Assembly (NCBI GenBank): GCA_019636675.1 | Contig: JAHBXC010000001.1 | Location: 1,485,007 to 1,549,006 of the forward strand | Direction of reading: 5' to 3' | DNA length: 64,000 nt | From: Phycisphaeraceae bacterium | GTDB taxonomy: Bacteria > Planctomycetota > Phycisphaerae > Phycisphaerales > UBA1924 | In this document: piece by piece, positions 29,867 to 37,681 of the stretch | Numbering within the stretch: the first letter of the stretch is position 1 | Layout: every line of letters starts with the position of its first letter | Made by a program: the position numbers and the translations under genes | The notes under the pieces: model-generated | What the model saw: only the letters and a program-made list of their open reading frames with translations | What the model was told of the DNA's origin: nothing | Database searches by the model: none

Positions 29867-29973
29867 CGATGACACGCGCGGGTTCGGCGTTGACTCGGTA
29901 GTCTAGTCGATCGGGCCTGCGCGCCGGATGCGTTCGGACGATCTCGCCCGCCGAATCCGCCCCGACGCATTCG

Positions 29974-29985
29974 CCGAACGTTCGG
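29974..29985. promoter_or_regulatory. Palindrome CCGAACGTTCGG between divergent carotenoid genes
   Basis: A perfect 12-base palindrome lies 43 bases before the plus-strand desaturase start, within the 161-base divergent intergenic region. A matching half-site, CGTTCGG, lies at 29931-29937. It could be an operator controlling both directions; no regulator gene for it is in the cluster. No convincing -35/-10 pair was seen. Confidence 0.35.
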
Positions 29986-30027
29986 GTCCCGCGGCCGCCG
30001 CCGCCAGAGAACCACCAGGAGTCGCGC

Positions 30028-31614
30028 GTGACCACGATCGCCCAGCCCGTCAGCACCGCCCGACGACCGGTCTCGTCGCCCTCCGGCGGCGCGAAGAGCG
30101 ACGTCGCGGTGATCGGCGCCGGGCCGGGCGGGCTCGCCGTCGCCATGCTGCTGGCCGCCAGCGGCGTGAAGGTCACGGTGTACGAAGCGATGGACCGCGT
30201 GGGCGGGCGGACCAGCCGCGTCACGCTGCGCGACGGGCAGAACCGCGCCTTCCACTTCGACCGCGGACCGACCTTCTTTCTCATGCCTTATGTGCTCGAA
30301 GAGATCTTCAGCGCGACCGGGCGATCGCTGTACGACTACGCCGACCTCTCTCGCCTCGATCCGATGTACCGGCTGGTGCTCGGGCGCGAGGGGAAGGACT
30401 CGCTGATCGTCGAGACCACGCAGGACCTCGACCGCATGAGCGCGCAGCTCGAGACGATCGAGAAGGGCGCCGGCGCCGAGTTCCAGCGGTTCATCCGCGA
30501 CAACCGCAAAAAACTCGACGCGATGACCCCCCTGCTGCGCAGGCCCATCAAGAGCGTGCTGGACCTGATCTCGCTCGACGCGATGAAGTGCGCGCCGATC
30601 CTGGAGCCCCACCGCTCGGTGAACTCGCTGCTCGGGAAGTACTTCGACGACCCGCTCGTGAAGATCTCCCTCACCTTCCAGAGCAAGTACCTGGGCATGA
30701 GCCCCTATGAGTGTCCGAGTCTGTTCAGCATCCTGCCCTTCATCGAGTACGAGTACGGCATCTGGCACCCCAAGGGAGGGTGCAACGCGCTCATGCACGC
30801 GATGGCCGAGGTCTGCCGCGAGATGGGCGTCGAGATCCGCACCGGCGCGCCCGTCGAGAAGATCGCCTTCAGAGGCAGGCGCGCGACGGGCGTCGTGGTC
30901 GACGGGCAGACCCACGCGCACGAGCATGTCGTCGTCAACGCCGACGCGACCTGGGCGATGAAGAACCTCATCCCCGAGAGCGTGCGGCGCTCGCAGGATT
31001 CCGACGCGAATCTCGACGCGAAAAAGTACTCCTGCTCGACGTACATGCTCTATCTTGGGGTCGACGGCGAGGTCGAGCTGCCCCACCACACGATCTATGT
31101 CTCGCGCGACTACGAGGGCAACCTGAAGGACATCACCGAGCGCGGGCGCCTGACCGAGGACCCCTCGACCTATGTCTGCAACCCCAGCGCGACCGATCCC
31201 ACCCTCGCGCCGAGCGGGTGCAGCGCGCTCTATGTGCTCGTGCCCACGCCCAACGCCAAAGCGGGCATCGACTGGAAGCAGGCCGACGCGATCGTGCGCG
31301 AGCGCGCCATGCACGCGATGGAGCGCGAGATGGGGATCGAGCGCATCCGCGAACGCGTCGTCTGCGAGCAGCGCATCACCCCCGACGACTGGCGAGGGCA
31401 CCACATCAATTTCGGCGCAACCTTCAACCTGGCGCACAACCTGGGCCAGATGCTGCACAAACGCCCCCACCACGAGCTGCAGGGCGTCGAGGGCGTCTGG
31501 ATGGTCGGGGGCGGCACGCACCCGGGCTCGGGCCTGCCGGTCATCTTCCTCTCCAGCCAGATCACCGCGAAACTGCTGTGCGAGCGGGTGGGAGCGACCT
31601 ACGCGGGCGCGTGA
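30028..31614 (+). CDS. Second carotenoid desaturase/oxidase family protein
   Basis: The 528-residue protein has VAVIGAGPGGLAVAMLL, the VGGRTSRV/FHFDRGPTFF desaturase stretch, HPKGGCNALMHAM and a C-terminal MVGGGTHPGSGLPV FAD motif. It differs clearly from the desaturase at 26668-28308, so the cluster encodes two distinct enzymes, as in CrtN plus CrtP systems. The start is GTG at 30028 with AGGAG seven bases upstream. It is transcribed away from the nine-gene run and shares its putative control region. Confidence 0.9.
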   Translation: MTTIAQPVSTARRPVSSPSGGAKSDVAVIGAGPGGLAVAMLLAASGVKVTVYEAMDRVGGRTSRVTLRDGQNRAFHFDRGPTFFLMPYVLEEIFSATGRSLYDYADLSRLDPMYRLVLGREGKDSLIVETTQDLDRMSAQLETIEKGAGAEFQRFIRDNRKKLDAMTPLLRRPIKSVLDLISLDAMKCAPILEPHRSVNSLLGKYFDDPLVKISLTFQSKYLGMSPYECPSLFSILPFIEYEYGIWHPKGGCNALMHAMAEVCREMGVEIRTGAPVEKIAFRGRRATGVVVDGQTHAHEHVVVNADATWAMKNLIPESVRRSQDSDANLDAKKYSCSTYMLYLGVDGEVELPHHTIYVSRDYEGNLKDITERGRLTEDPSTYVCNPSATDPTLAPSGCSALYVLVPTPNAKAGIDWKQADAIVRERAMHAMEREMGIERIRERVVCEQRITPDDWRGHHINFGATFNLAHNLGQMLHKRPHHELQGVEGVWMVGGGTHPGSGLPVIFLSSQITAKLLCERVGATYAGA

Positions 31615-31636
31615 AAACGCCGCGGTTGTCCGCGGC
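31613..31636 (-). terminator. Terminator hairpin for the secreted protein gene at 31669
   Basis: GCCGCGG at 31619-31625 pairs with CCGCGGC at 31630-31636 around a 4-base loop. Read on the minus strand it is followed by GTTTTC. It overlaps the very end of the convergent desaturase gene. Confidence 0.55.
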
Positions 31637-31668
31637 GGCTGATCACACTCGATCTTCCTTCGGATCTC

Positions 31669-32466
31669 TCAGTTGCAGTCGACGCCGAAGTTCGACAGCG
31701 TCTCGTTGAGATCGGAGAAGTTCACCACCCCGTCGCCGTTCACGTCGCCGGGGATGCCGGCGCCGCTCTGGCCGAACGCGCTGAGCACGGCGTTGAGGTC
31801 GGAGAAGTTCACCACGCCGTCGCCGTTGGCGTCGCCCGGGCAGGCCGGCGCGTCGACGCCGAGGTTCGCCTGCGCCCACGCGACGGCGGCGGTGAAGTCC
31901 TGCAGCGTCGCGTTCTGATCGAAGACCATCCAGAACGGCTCGGAGTCCGCGATCGCCGGGGAAGTATTGAAGAGCTCGAGTTTGAGGAGATACACGCCGT
32001 TGGTGGCCGCGAAATCGAGCGCGTAGACCAGGTGGCGGTGCCACACGCCGGTGCTCGAGACGCCGACGGTGAAGCCCTGCACGGTGGTGTCGGGCGTCGC
32101 CGGGCTCGAAACCGGGGACAGCGTCGCGAAGGAGATCTCGATGGGGAAGGGCGAGAGCGTGGAGAAGTCGGTCCCGTTCCAGCGCCGCACCTGATCGAGG
32201 ATGCGGAAACCAACGGCGGTGCCGACCGGGAAGGTCCCGGGCAGGCAGTCGAAGCCGGGGTCGTTCGTGAGATTGGGGACGACGAGCCCGAACTTCGCGT
32301 CGAAGACTCGCTGGGGCTGGAAGGCGCCCGAGACGAACGCGCTGGTGACGATCCGGCCTTCATCGACGCTGAGCAGGATGTCGCCGGTGTGGGTGAGGCC
32401 TCCCGCCGCGGCGAGCGACGACGACGCGGACAGGGCCGCGATCGCGGCGAGTGAACGAGTGTGCAT
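31669..32466 (-). CDS. Secreted protein with C-terminal dockerin-like domain
   Basis: The 265-residue protein has a signal peptide (LAAIAALSASSSLAAAG) and a ~170-residue beta-rich body typical of all-beta 'choice-of-anchor'-like extracellular domains, with no catalytic motif seen. Two calcium-binding units (NGDGVVNFSDLN) end the protein, as on the other secreted proteins here. The ATG has GGAG eight bases upstream. Function is unknown; export and calcium binding are the only supported statements. Confidence 0.8.
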   Translation of the reverse strand: MHTRSLAAIAALSASSSLAAAGGLTHTGDILLSVDEGRIVTSAFVSGAFQPQRVFDAKFGLVVPNLTNDPGFDCLPGTFPVGTAVGFRILDQVRRWNGTDFSTLSPFPIEISFATLSPVSSPATPDTTVQGFTVGVSSTGVWHRHLVYALDFAATNGVYLLKLELFNTSPAIADSEPFWMVFDQNATLQDFTAAVAWAQANLGVDAPACPGDANGDGVVNFSDLNAVLSAFGQSGAGIPGDVNGDGVVNFSDLNETLSNFGVDCN

Positions 32467-32607
32467 GGGTGATCTCCCGTAACGGGGTGGCGCCGCGGCT
32501 GGACGCGCCGCGGGAGGGGCTGGTCGCCGTGGACGCCCGATCCCGCTCTGGACGGCGCGGGAATCGGCGGCGATGTCCAGAGTCTACGAGCGCCGAGCGC
32601 TTTCGTT

Positions 32608-33075
32608 TCACCCCGGATGACGGATGTCGCGACTCTGGTGAATCGCGGCGTGCCTGGGCTCGAAACTGGTTCCAGGGATGACGGAGCCGTGACGCCCCGG
32701 GGCGTGATCCGTCGGGCCCGAGGCGCCGGGGTGACCCGTACGCACTCGGTCCCCATCCCCCCCGTCCTCTTCCAGACCCGCGCGGGCGGCGCGGATCTGC
32801 TCCTCCTCGAATCGCGCGAGGTGGGCGGCCATGCTGGCGCGGATCATCCGCCGGATGAGCAGCGTCAGACAGATCAGAAAGGCGCTGACGCACCCGAGAA
32901 ACACCACGTCGACAAGCACCCCCCCGATCCGCAGGCCCGGCACAAAGACCACCAGGCCTGAAAGGACCGCGGCGAGGAGCGTGACGAGCGTGAGGAGGAC
33001 CATGAGCAAAGTGACCGGGTAAGCGTGGCCGGGAGGTGACGGAACGAAGTCGAGAACCCTTCCTATCGACATCAT
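32608..33075 (-). CDS. Hypothetical small membrane protein
   Basis: The 155-residue frame has two strong hydrophobic segments (about residues 20-45 and 52-74), then a charged helix (RRMIRASMAAHLARFEEEQIRAAR) and a polar, probably disordered tail rich in Gly, His and Pro. No family is recognised. Adjacent ATG codons at 33075 and 33072 are both possible; no clear ribosome binding site. The gene lies downstream of the histidine kinase on the same strand, 123 bases away. Confidence 0.55.
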   Translation of the reverse strand: MMSIGRVLDFVPSPPGHAYPVTLLMVLLTLVTLLAAVLSGLVVFVPGLRIGGVLVDVVFLGCVSAFLICLTLLIRRMIRASMAAHLARFEEEQIRAARAGLEEDGGDGDRVRTGHPGASGPTDHAPGRHGSVIPGTSFEPRHAAIHQSRDIRHPG

Positions 33076-33198
33076 CGAACGAAGGGGTCAACTACGGGTG
33101 AGTTGCGGGTGAAAGCGCCCTCATCTTGACCCCGGCGCGCACTCTCGGCGCGCTCCCGGCCGATTCTCGGACCTTCCCGAAATCGGCGCCCGGGAGAC

Positions 33199-34737
33199 TC
33201 AGCGCCCCACGAAGGGACGCCCGGGGTCGGGCTCACGCTCGATGGACGGGTCGATTGGGGTGCCCCGGTCGTTCCCCTCGCGAGGGAGTGCGATGGTGAA
33301 CGCGCAGCCCCCCTCATCGAGGTTGCGGACGGTGATGAGGCCCCCGTGAAGCTCGGCGATGCCCTGGGCGATCTCGAGCCCGAGGCCGTGGCCCCGCCCC
33401 CGCCGGACCTCGGACTTGGCCTGCGCGAAGCGGTCGAAGATGTGATCGATGAGCTCGCAGGGGATCCCGGTCCCGTGATCGCGCACGGTGATCGTCGCGG
33501 AGCCGTTGTCGACGCGCGGCTCGATGTGCACGACGCCGCGCTCGGGGCTGAACCGGATCGCGTTGCGCACGAGGTTGTTGAGCATCGTGCGCAGCAGCTC
33601 GGGCTCGCCGAGCACGGCGGCGTCGAGCGTGTCGTCCTGGTCGAGCAGGCACGGATCGATCGTGACGTTGTGCTGCCGCGCCATCGAGGCGCACTGCGAG
33701 GCGGAGTCGAGCACCAGATCGTTGACGGTGATGCGCTCCAGGCGCGTGGAAGACTTCCCCTCGCGGACGCGCGTGAGCAGGAGAAAGCTGTCGATGAGCC
33801 GGCCGAGGCGCTTCAGCTCCTCCTCGACGCTGCGCAGGAACGCGCCGACCTCGGGTGGGACGCCCTCGGGCTTGAGCGTCTGGAGCTCGGTGAGGATCAC
33901 CGCGATGGGCGTCTTGAGCTCGTGCGAGACATTGGACATCACGCGCGCCTGCGCGAGAAACCCCTTCTCGATTCTCTGTCGGGCGTTCTCGAGCTCGGCC
34001 TGCAGGGCTGCGACCTCGGGCGAGTTGGATTCGAGCCCGACACGCCTGCCGATCGATTCGGGCGAAAGACGGCGCGCGATGCGCCCGAGCTCGTGCAGCG
34101 GAGCGGTCGCGATGCCTGCGACGAACCACCCGCTGACCAGCGCCGACAGAAGCCCGATCGGCAGCGTCACCGCCAGGACCTGGAAGGACAACCCGAGCAT
34201 GGCCGACGCGTGCGAGTCGTCGATGGCGCAGAGCAGGACGTGCGGGACGCCCTCGTGCGATTCGATCGGGATGAGCTTCGCCCGGACCATGATCTCATCG
34301 CGAGCGCCAGCTCGATCGGGCAGCCGGAGCGGGAATCGGACGACGCGTGGGCGGGAGTCGTCCAGGGTGCGCCGGACAGCGCCGGGAGGCGGCACAACCG
34401 GCGACGAGCCAGAGTTCGCGAGCAGATCGCCCTGCGCGTTGTACACCCCCAGCGTGATGTCCTCGTGGAGGGTGGGGCCCATCCTTCGCCGCATGATCGC
34501 GCGGAGCTGCATGTCGTTCATGTCGGCGAGCGACGCCGCCACGTCGGCGCGCACGAGGTTGGAGTGCAGACGCAGCCGATCGTCGAAGAGGCGGTTGATC
34601 GACGCTCGCTGGTAGAGCATGAACACCAGGCCCAGCGTGAGCTGGATCACGGCGAAGATGAGCAGCACCCACAGCGTCAGCCGGAGCCGCAGCGTGGGCG
34701 TGAGCGTGCGAATGCTCTGTGCGAGTCGGTGTGGCAT
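33199..34737 (-). CDS. Two-component sensor histidine kinase
   Basis: The 512-residue protein has an N-terminal membrane helix, a ~140-residue periplasmic sensor region, a second helix around residue 185-205, a HAMP-like linker, the H-box SNVSHELKTPIAV (phospho-His), and an ATPase domain with NLVRNAIRFSP (N box), DHGTGIP (G1) and GRGHGLGLEIA (G2). It should autophosphorylate and pass phosphate to the response regulator encoded 25 bases upstream. The input signal is unknown; neighbours suggest envelope stress at most. Confidence 0.92.
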   Translation of the reverse strand: MPHRLAQSIRTLTPTLRLRLTLWVLLIFAVIQLTLGLVFMLYQRASINRLFDDRLRLHSNLVRADVAASLADMNDMQLRAIMRRRMGPTLHEDITLGVYNAQGDLLANSGSSPVVPPPGAVRRTLDDSRPRVVRFPLRLPDRAGARDEIMVRAKLIPIESHEGVPHVLLCAIDDSHASAMLGLSFQVLAVTLPIGLLSALVSGWFVAGIATAPLHELGRIARRLSPESIGRRVGLESNSPEVAALQAELENARQRIEKGFLAQARVMSNVSHELKTPIAVILTELQTLKPEGVPPEVGAFLRSVEEELKRLGRLIDSFLLLTRVREGKSSTRLERITVNDLVLDSASQCASMARQHNVTIDPCLLDQDDTLDAAVLGEPELLRTMLNNLVRNAIRFSPERGVVHIEPRVDNGSATITVRDHGTGIPCELIDHIFDRFAQAKSEVRRGRGHGLGLEIAQGIAELHGGLITVRNLDEGGCAFTIALPREGNDRGTPIDPSIEREPDPGRPFVGR

Positions 34738-34762
34738 GCGTCTGGTCCCGCGCCGAGGCCCG

Positions 34763-35437
34763 TCAGTCCATGACGCCGAAGCGGTAGCCGGCGCCCTTGA
34801 CGGTGTGGATCAGCTCCCTGTCGTGCCCCCGGTCGACCTTCTTGCGAAGAGCGGAGATATAGACATCGATCACGTTGCTGGTGGGCTCGAAGTTCATATC
34901 CCAGACCTTCTCGCCCAGCTGCGTGCGCGAGAGCACGCGGTTGGGGTTGCGCATGAGGTATTCGAGCAGCGCGAACTCGCGGTTTGAGAGCTCGATTGAC
35001 GCTTCGCCTCGCTTCGCGACGCGTGTGTACAGGTCGAGCTCGAGCGTGTCGCAGGTGAGGATGCGCCCCTCGCTCGCCTCGCCCCGGCGGAGCATGGCGC
35101 GGATGCGAGCGAGCAGCTCCTCGAACTCGAACGGCTTGGTGATGTAATCATCGGCTCCGGCGTCGAGGCCCTCGATCTTGTCGTCCGTCGACGACAGCGC
35201 CGTGAGCATGACGATCGGCGTGTCGACGCAACGCCGGCGCAGGTTCCTGCACACCTCGACGCCGTCGCGGTCGGGCAGCATGAGGTCGAGCAGGATCAGG
35301 TCGTACGGCTCTACCGCGGCGAGATCCTCGCCCTCGAAACCGGTGTGGCTGACATCGGCGGCGTAACCGCTTTCCTGGAGACCCTTCTGCAGAGCGGTCG
35401 CCATCTTCGGGTTGTCTTCGATGATCAGGATGCGCAC
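34763..35437 (-). CDS. OmpR-family response regulator
   Basis: The 224-residue protein has a receiver domain with IIEDN, LILLDLMLPDRDG (phospho-Asp), MLTALSS and ITKPFEFEEL, and a winged-helix DNA-binding domain with LSNREFALLEYLMRN, WDMNFEPTSNVIDVYISALRKK and IHTVKGAGYRFG. It is the partner of the downstream histidine kinase. Start is GTG at 35437, preceded by GAGAGAGG. The divergent intergenic region upstream contains an inverted repeat that could be its own operator. Confidence 0.92.
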   Translation of the reverse strand: MRILIIEDNPKMATALQKGLQESGYAADVSHTGFEGEDLAAVEPYDLILLDLMLPDRDGVEVCRNLRRRCVDTPIVMLTALSSTDDKIEGLDAGADDYITKPFEFEELLARIRAMLRRGEASEGRILTCDTLELDLYTRVAKRGEASIELSNREFALLEYLMRNPNRVLSRTQLGEKVWDMNFEPTSNVIDVYISALRKKVDRGHDRELIHTVKGAGYRFGVMD

Positions 35438-35492
35438 GCTGGCCTCTCTCTCTCCGGTGATTCCGGTCGTGTGCCCCCCGCCGGAGGGGCTC

Positions 35493-35525
35493 ATGCCGAC
35501 CAGTATTCGTAGCGTGGTCGGGCAT
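35493..35525. promoter_or_regulatory. Inverted repeat in the divergent region upstream of the response regulator
   Basis: ATGCCGACCA (35493-35502) is inverted at TGGTCGGGCAT (35515-35525) with one extra base and a 12-base spacer. It lies between the response regulator and the PRC-barrel gene, so it is positioned to control either. Confidence 0.3.
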
Positions 35526-35678
35526 GGAATGCACGCTGATCGTATGAATCGCAGAATGAGCGCCGATTCACCCGGGCCTTACACCGGTCTCAGCCGCGTG
35601 GCGGAAAGTCTTCCTGACAAGCACGCACGCGGCAGCCCTCGTGGGCACGCCGAGATCACCCTGTAAGGAATTACCAGC

Positions 35679-36668
35679 ATGAATCTCAGAAACACCATGA
35701 CAGCCAGCGCCCTGATCGTCGGCCTCGCCGGCGCCAGCGCCTCCCTCGCCATCGCGCAGCAGACGCAGCCCGTGCGCCCCGACCAGCCGGCGCAGCCCGG
35801 CTCGCGCGACTGGAACACCCAGGACCGCGACCGCGCTGAACAGAAGCGTATGAAGCTCGAAACCTTCACCACGCTGAAGGGATCGAACATCTACAACACC
35901 CGCGGCGACACGATCGGCTCCATCGATGACCTCGTGCTTATGGGCGCCGAGGGCAAGATCGATCGCGCCGTGGTCAAGACCGGCGCCATCCTGGGTGTCG
36001 GTGGCAAGACCGTCGCCGTCCCGTTCAGCCAGCTCACGTGGAACGCCGAGAACGAGCGTTTCGTCCTCTCGACGAACGCCGACGACCTCAAGCGCCTTCC
36101 CGAGTTCGACCCCGACACAATCCTCAATGATCCCAACAACAGGCGCGACCGCGCTCCGACCCAGCGCCCCGGCACTGCCCCCGGTACTGCCCCCGGTATG
36201 GCCCCCAGCGGCGAGAGCGCCGACTACGACCGCTCGGTGGTGCTCGCCAGCACCGTTCAGGGCGCGGACATCATGTGCGCCGCGAACGAGTGCGGGAAGG
36301 TCCACGAGATCATCGTCGACATCCCCAGCCGGCGCGCCGTGCTGATCTCGATCGACCCGAACCAGAACTTCCTCGGCATCGGCGACGTCAAGCGGCTCGC
36401 CCCCATCACCGCCGCGCGCTGGAACACTCTCGACGAGCGAGTCGATCTCAACGCGACTCGCGACCAGATCCTCAACGCGACCGAGACGCCTCGCGATCTG
36501 TCGACCATCGCGAACACCGATCGCCTGAGCGCCATCTATCGCAACTACGGCGTCGAGTGGTCGGACAAGAGCCGCGACGACGCGGACCGGCGCTCCACCC
36601 CGGGCGCGCGCCCCGACAAGACCCCCGGCCAGCAGCGCCCGACCGACCCCAACCGCCCGGGCAACTGA
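35679..36668 (+). CDS. Secreted PRC-barrel domain protein
   Basis: The 329-residue protein has a signal peptide ending AIAQQ, then two PRC-barrel-like units: one around GSNIYNTRGDTIGSIDDLVL and VAVPFSQLTW, another around GADIMCAANECGKVHEII and DVKRLAPI. They are separated by a TAPGTAPGMAP low-complexity linker. The tail is charged and proline-rich. PRC barrels are small binding domains found in photosynthetic and stress proteins; no enzymatic role is expected. AAGGAATT precedes the ATG. It leads a group with a small lipoprotein and a DUF2383 protein. Confidence 0.82.
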   Translation: MNLRNTMTASALIVGLAGASASLAIAQQTQPVRPDQPAQPGSRDWNTQDRDRAEQKRMKLETFTTLKGSNIYNTRGDTIGSIDDLVLMGAEGKIDRAVVKTGAILGVGGKTVAVPFSQLTWNAENERFVLSTNADDLKRLPEFDPDTILNDPNNRRDRAPTQRPGTAPGTAPGMAPSGESADYDRSVVLASTVQGADIMCAANECGKVHEIIVDIPSRRAVLISIDPNQNFLGIGDVKRLAPITAARWNTLDERVDLNATRDQILNATETPRDLSTIANTDRLSAIYRNYGVEWSDKSRDDADRRSTPGARPDKTPGQQRPTDPNRPGN

Positions 36669-36701
36669 CCAATCGGAGCCACACTCGGCTTCCCTCGAGT
36701 C

Positions 36702-36732
36702 GGGCGCGCCGGCGACACCCGCCGGCGCGCCC
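36702..36732 (+). terminator. Perfect 12-base-pair intercistronic hairpin
   Basis: GGGCGCGCCGGC (36702-36713) is exactly complementary to GCCGGCGCGCCC (36721-36732) with a 7-base loop. No T-run follows directly, so it may be a partial terminator, attenuator or mRNA-stabilising hairpin between the PRC-barrel and small lipoprotein genes. Confidence 0.5.
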
Positions 36733-36766
36733 ATTCCCGCAAGCACTTTCTCTTGGAGACCCGCCC

Positions 36767-36949
36767 ATGCGCCTCACCACCCAGGACCTCTCCCGTGCGA
36801 CCCGCGCCGTGTTCATCGCGAGTCTGCTCGCCGGCGCGGGGGCGCTGGTCGGATGCGACGACGCGCCCGACAACGCCAGCGAAGCCGTAGACCGCGCGGC
36901 GGACGCCGCCGACGACGCGATCGACAAGGCCAGCGACGCGATCGACTGA
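36767..36949 (+). CDS. Small putative lipoprotein
   Basis: This 60-residue frame starts with a basic N-terminus, a hydrophobic stretch (AVFIASLLAGAGALVGC) and a lipobox-like LVGC, followed by an Ala/Asp-rich amphipathic helix with repeated DAADDAID/DKASDAID units. GGAG lies ten bases before the ATG. The pattern resembles small entericidin- or Lpp-like envelope proteins. It lies between the PRC-barrel and DUF2383 genes. Confidence 0.65.
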   Translation: MRLTTQDLSRATRAVFIASLLAGAGALVGCDDAPDNASEAVDRAADAADDAIDKASDAID

Positions 36950-37042
36950 CGAAACCCATCACTCGGGGAGCGCAGCCGCTTGTCGCGACTGTGCTCCTCT
37001 TCTCCCACCTGATTTGTTCAACCGCCGTCCAAGGAGCTATCG

Positions 37043-37501
37043 ATGGAAACCATCCAGAACATGCACGACAAGACGATCAAGGGCCTGCAGAACCTGATCG
37101 AGATCAATATCGACAGCGCCAAGGGCTTCGAGCAGGCCGCGTCGACCATCAACGAGCCCCGGCTCAACGCACTCTTCCGAGATGTCGGCGCACAGCGCGC
37201 CGGCTTCGCGGTCGAGCTGAAACGATTCGTCGCGAGCAGCGGCGAGAAGCCCAAGGACGACGGCAGCGCCAAGGCCGCCGTCCATCGCTGGTGGCTCAAT
37301 GTGCGAGGGTCCATCAAGGACGACAACGCGCACGCCGTGCTCTCCGAAGCCGAGCGCGGCGAGGACGCCATCAAGGCCCGCTACGAGGAGGTCCTCAAGG
37401 ACAACCCCGGCAACCCCGTGAGCGATGTGCTCCACCGCCAGTACGCGTCGGTGAAGGCCGCGCACGACCGCATCCGCGACATGCGCGACGCGACCGCGTA
37501 A
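37043..37501 (+). CDS. DUF2383 (PA2169-like) four-helix protein
   Basis: The 152-residue protein matches PA2169/DUF2383 proteins: a first helix with LQNLIEINIDSAKGFEQAA, then RNALF-like RLNALFRDVGAQRAGFAVEL, SAKAAVHRWWLNVR and CERGED-like EAERGEDAIKARYEEVL. The family is a ferritin-like helical bundle of unknown function, often near stress proteins. AAGGAG precedes the ATG. A strong terminator follows. Confidence 0.85.
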   Translation: METIQNMHDKTIKGLQNLIEINIDSAKGFEQAASTINEPRLNALFRDVGAQRAGFAVELKRFVASSGEKPKDDGSAKAAVHRWWLNVRGSIKDDNAHAVLSEAERGEDAIKARYEEVLKDNPGNPVSDVLHRQYASVKAAHDRIRDMRDATA

Positions 37502-37543
37502 GCGCCACGATCCACCATCCGGAGGGCCCTGTTCCCACGCACC

Positions 37544-37573
37544 GCCCGGCCTCGAGAGGGGCCGGGCGTTTTC
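37544..37573 (+). terminator. Rho-independent terminator after the DUF2383 gene
   Basis: GCCCGGCC at 37544-37551 pairs with GGCCGGGC at 37560-37567, followed by GTTTTC. Confidence 0.85.
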
Positions 37574-37681
37574 GCGTCGATCATCGGCGACGCGGGTCTC
37601 TCCGCGAGGCGAACGCCGGCGCCGCGCTCCCTCAGCGAGGGGAGCGCGGCGCGAGCGAGGTGGTGAGTGCGGTGATGACTG

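Noticed and set aside
31619..31636. Terminator for the plus-strand desaturase
   Set aside because: The T-run is on the minus-strand side only; it was assigned to the convergent secreted-protein gene.
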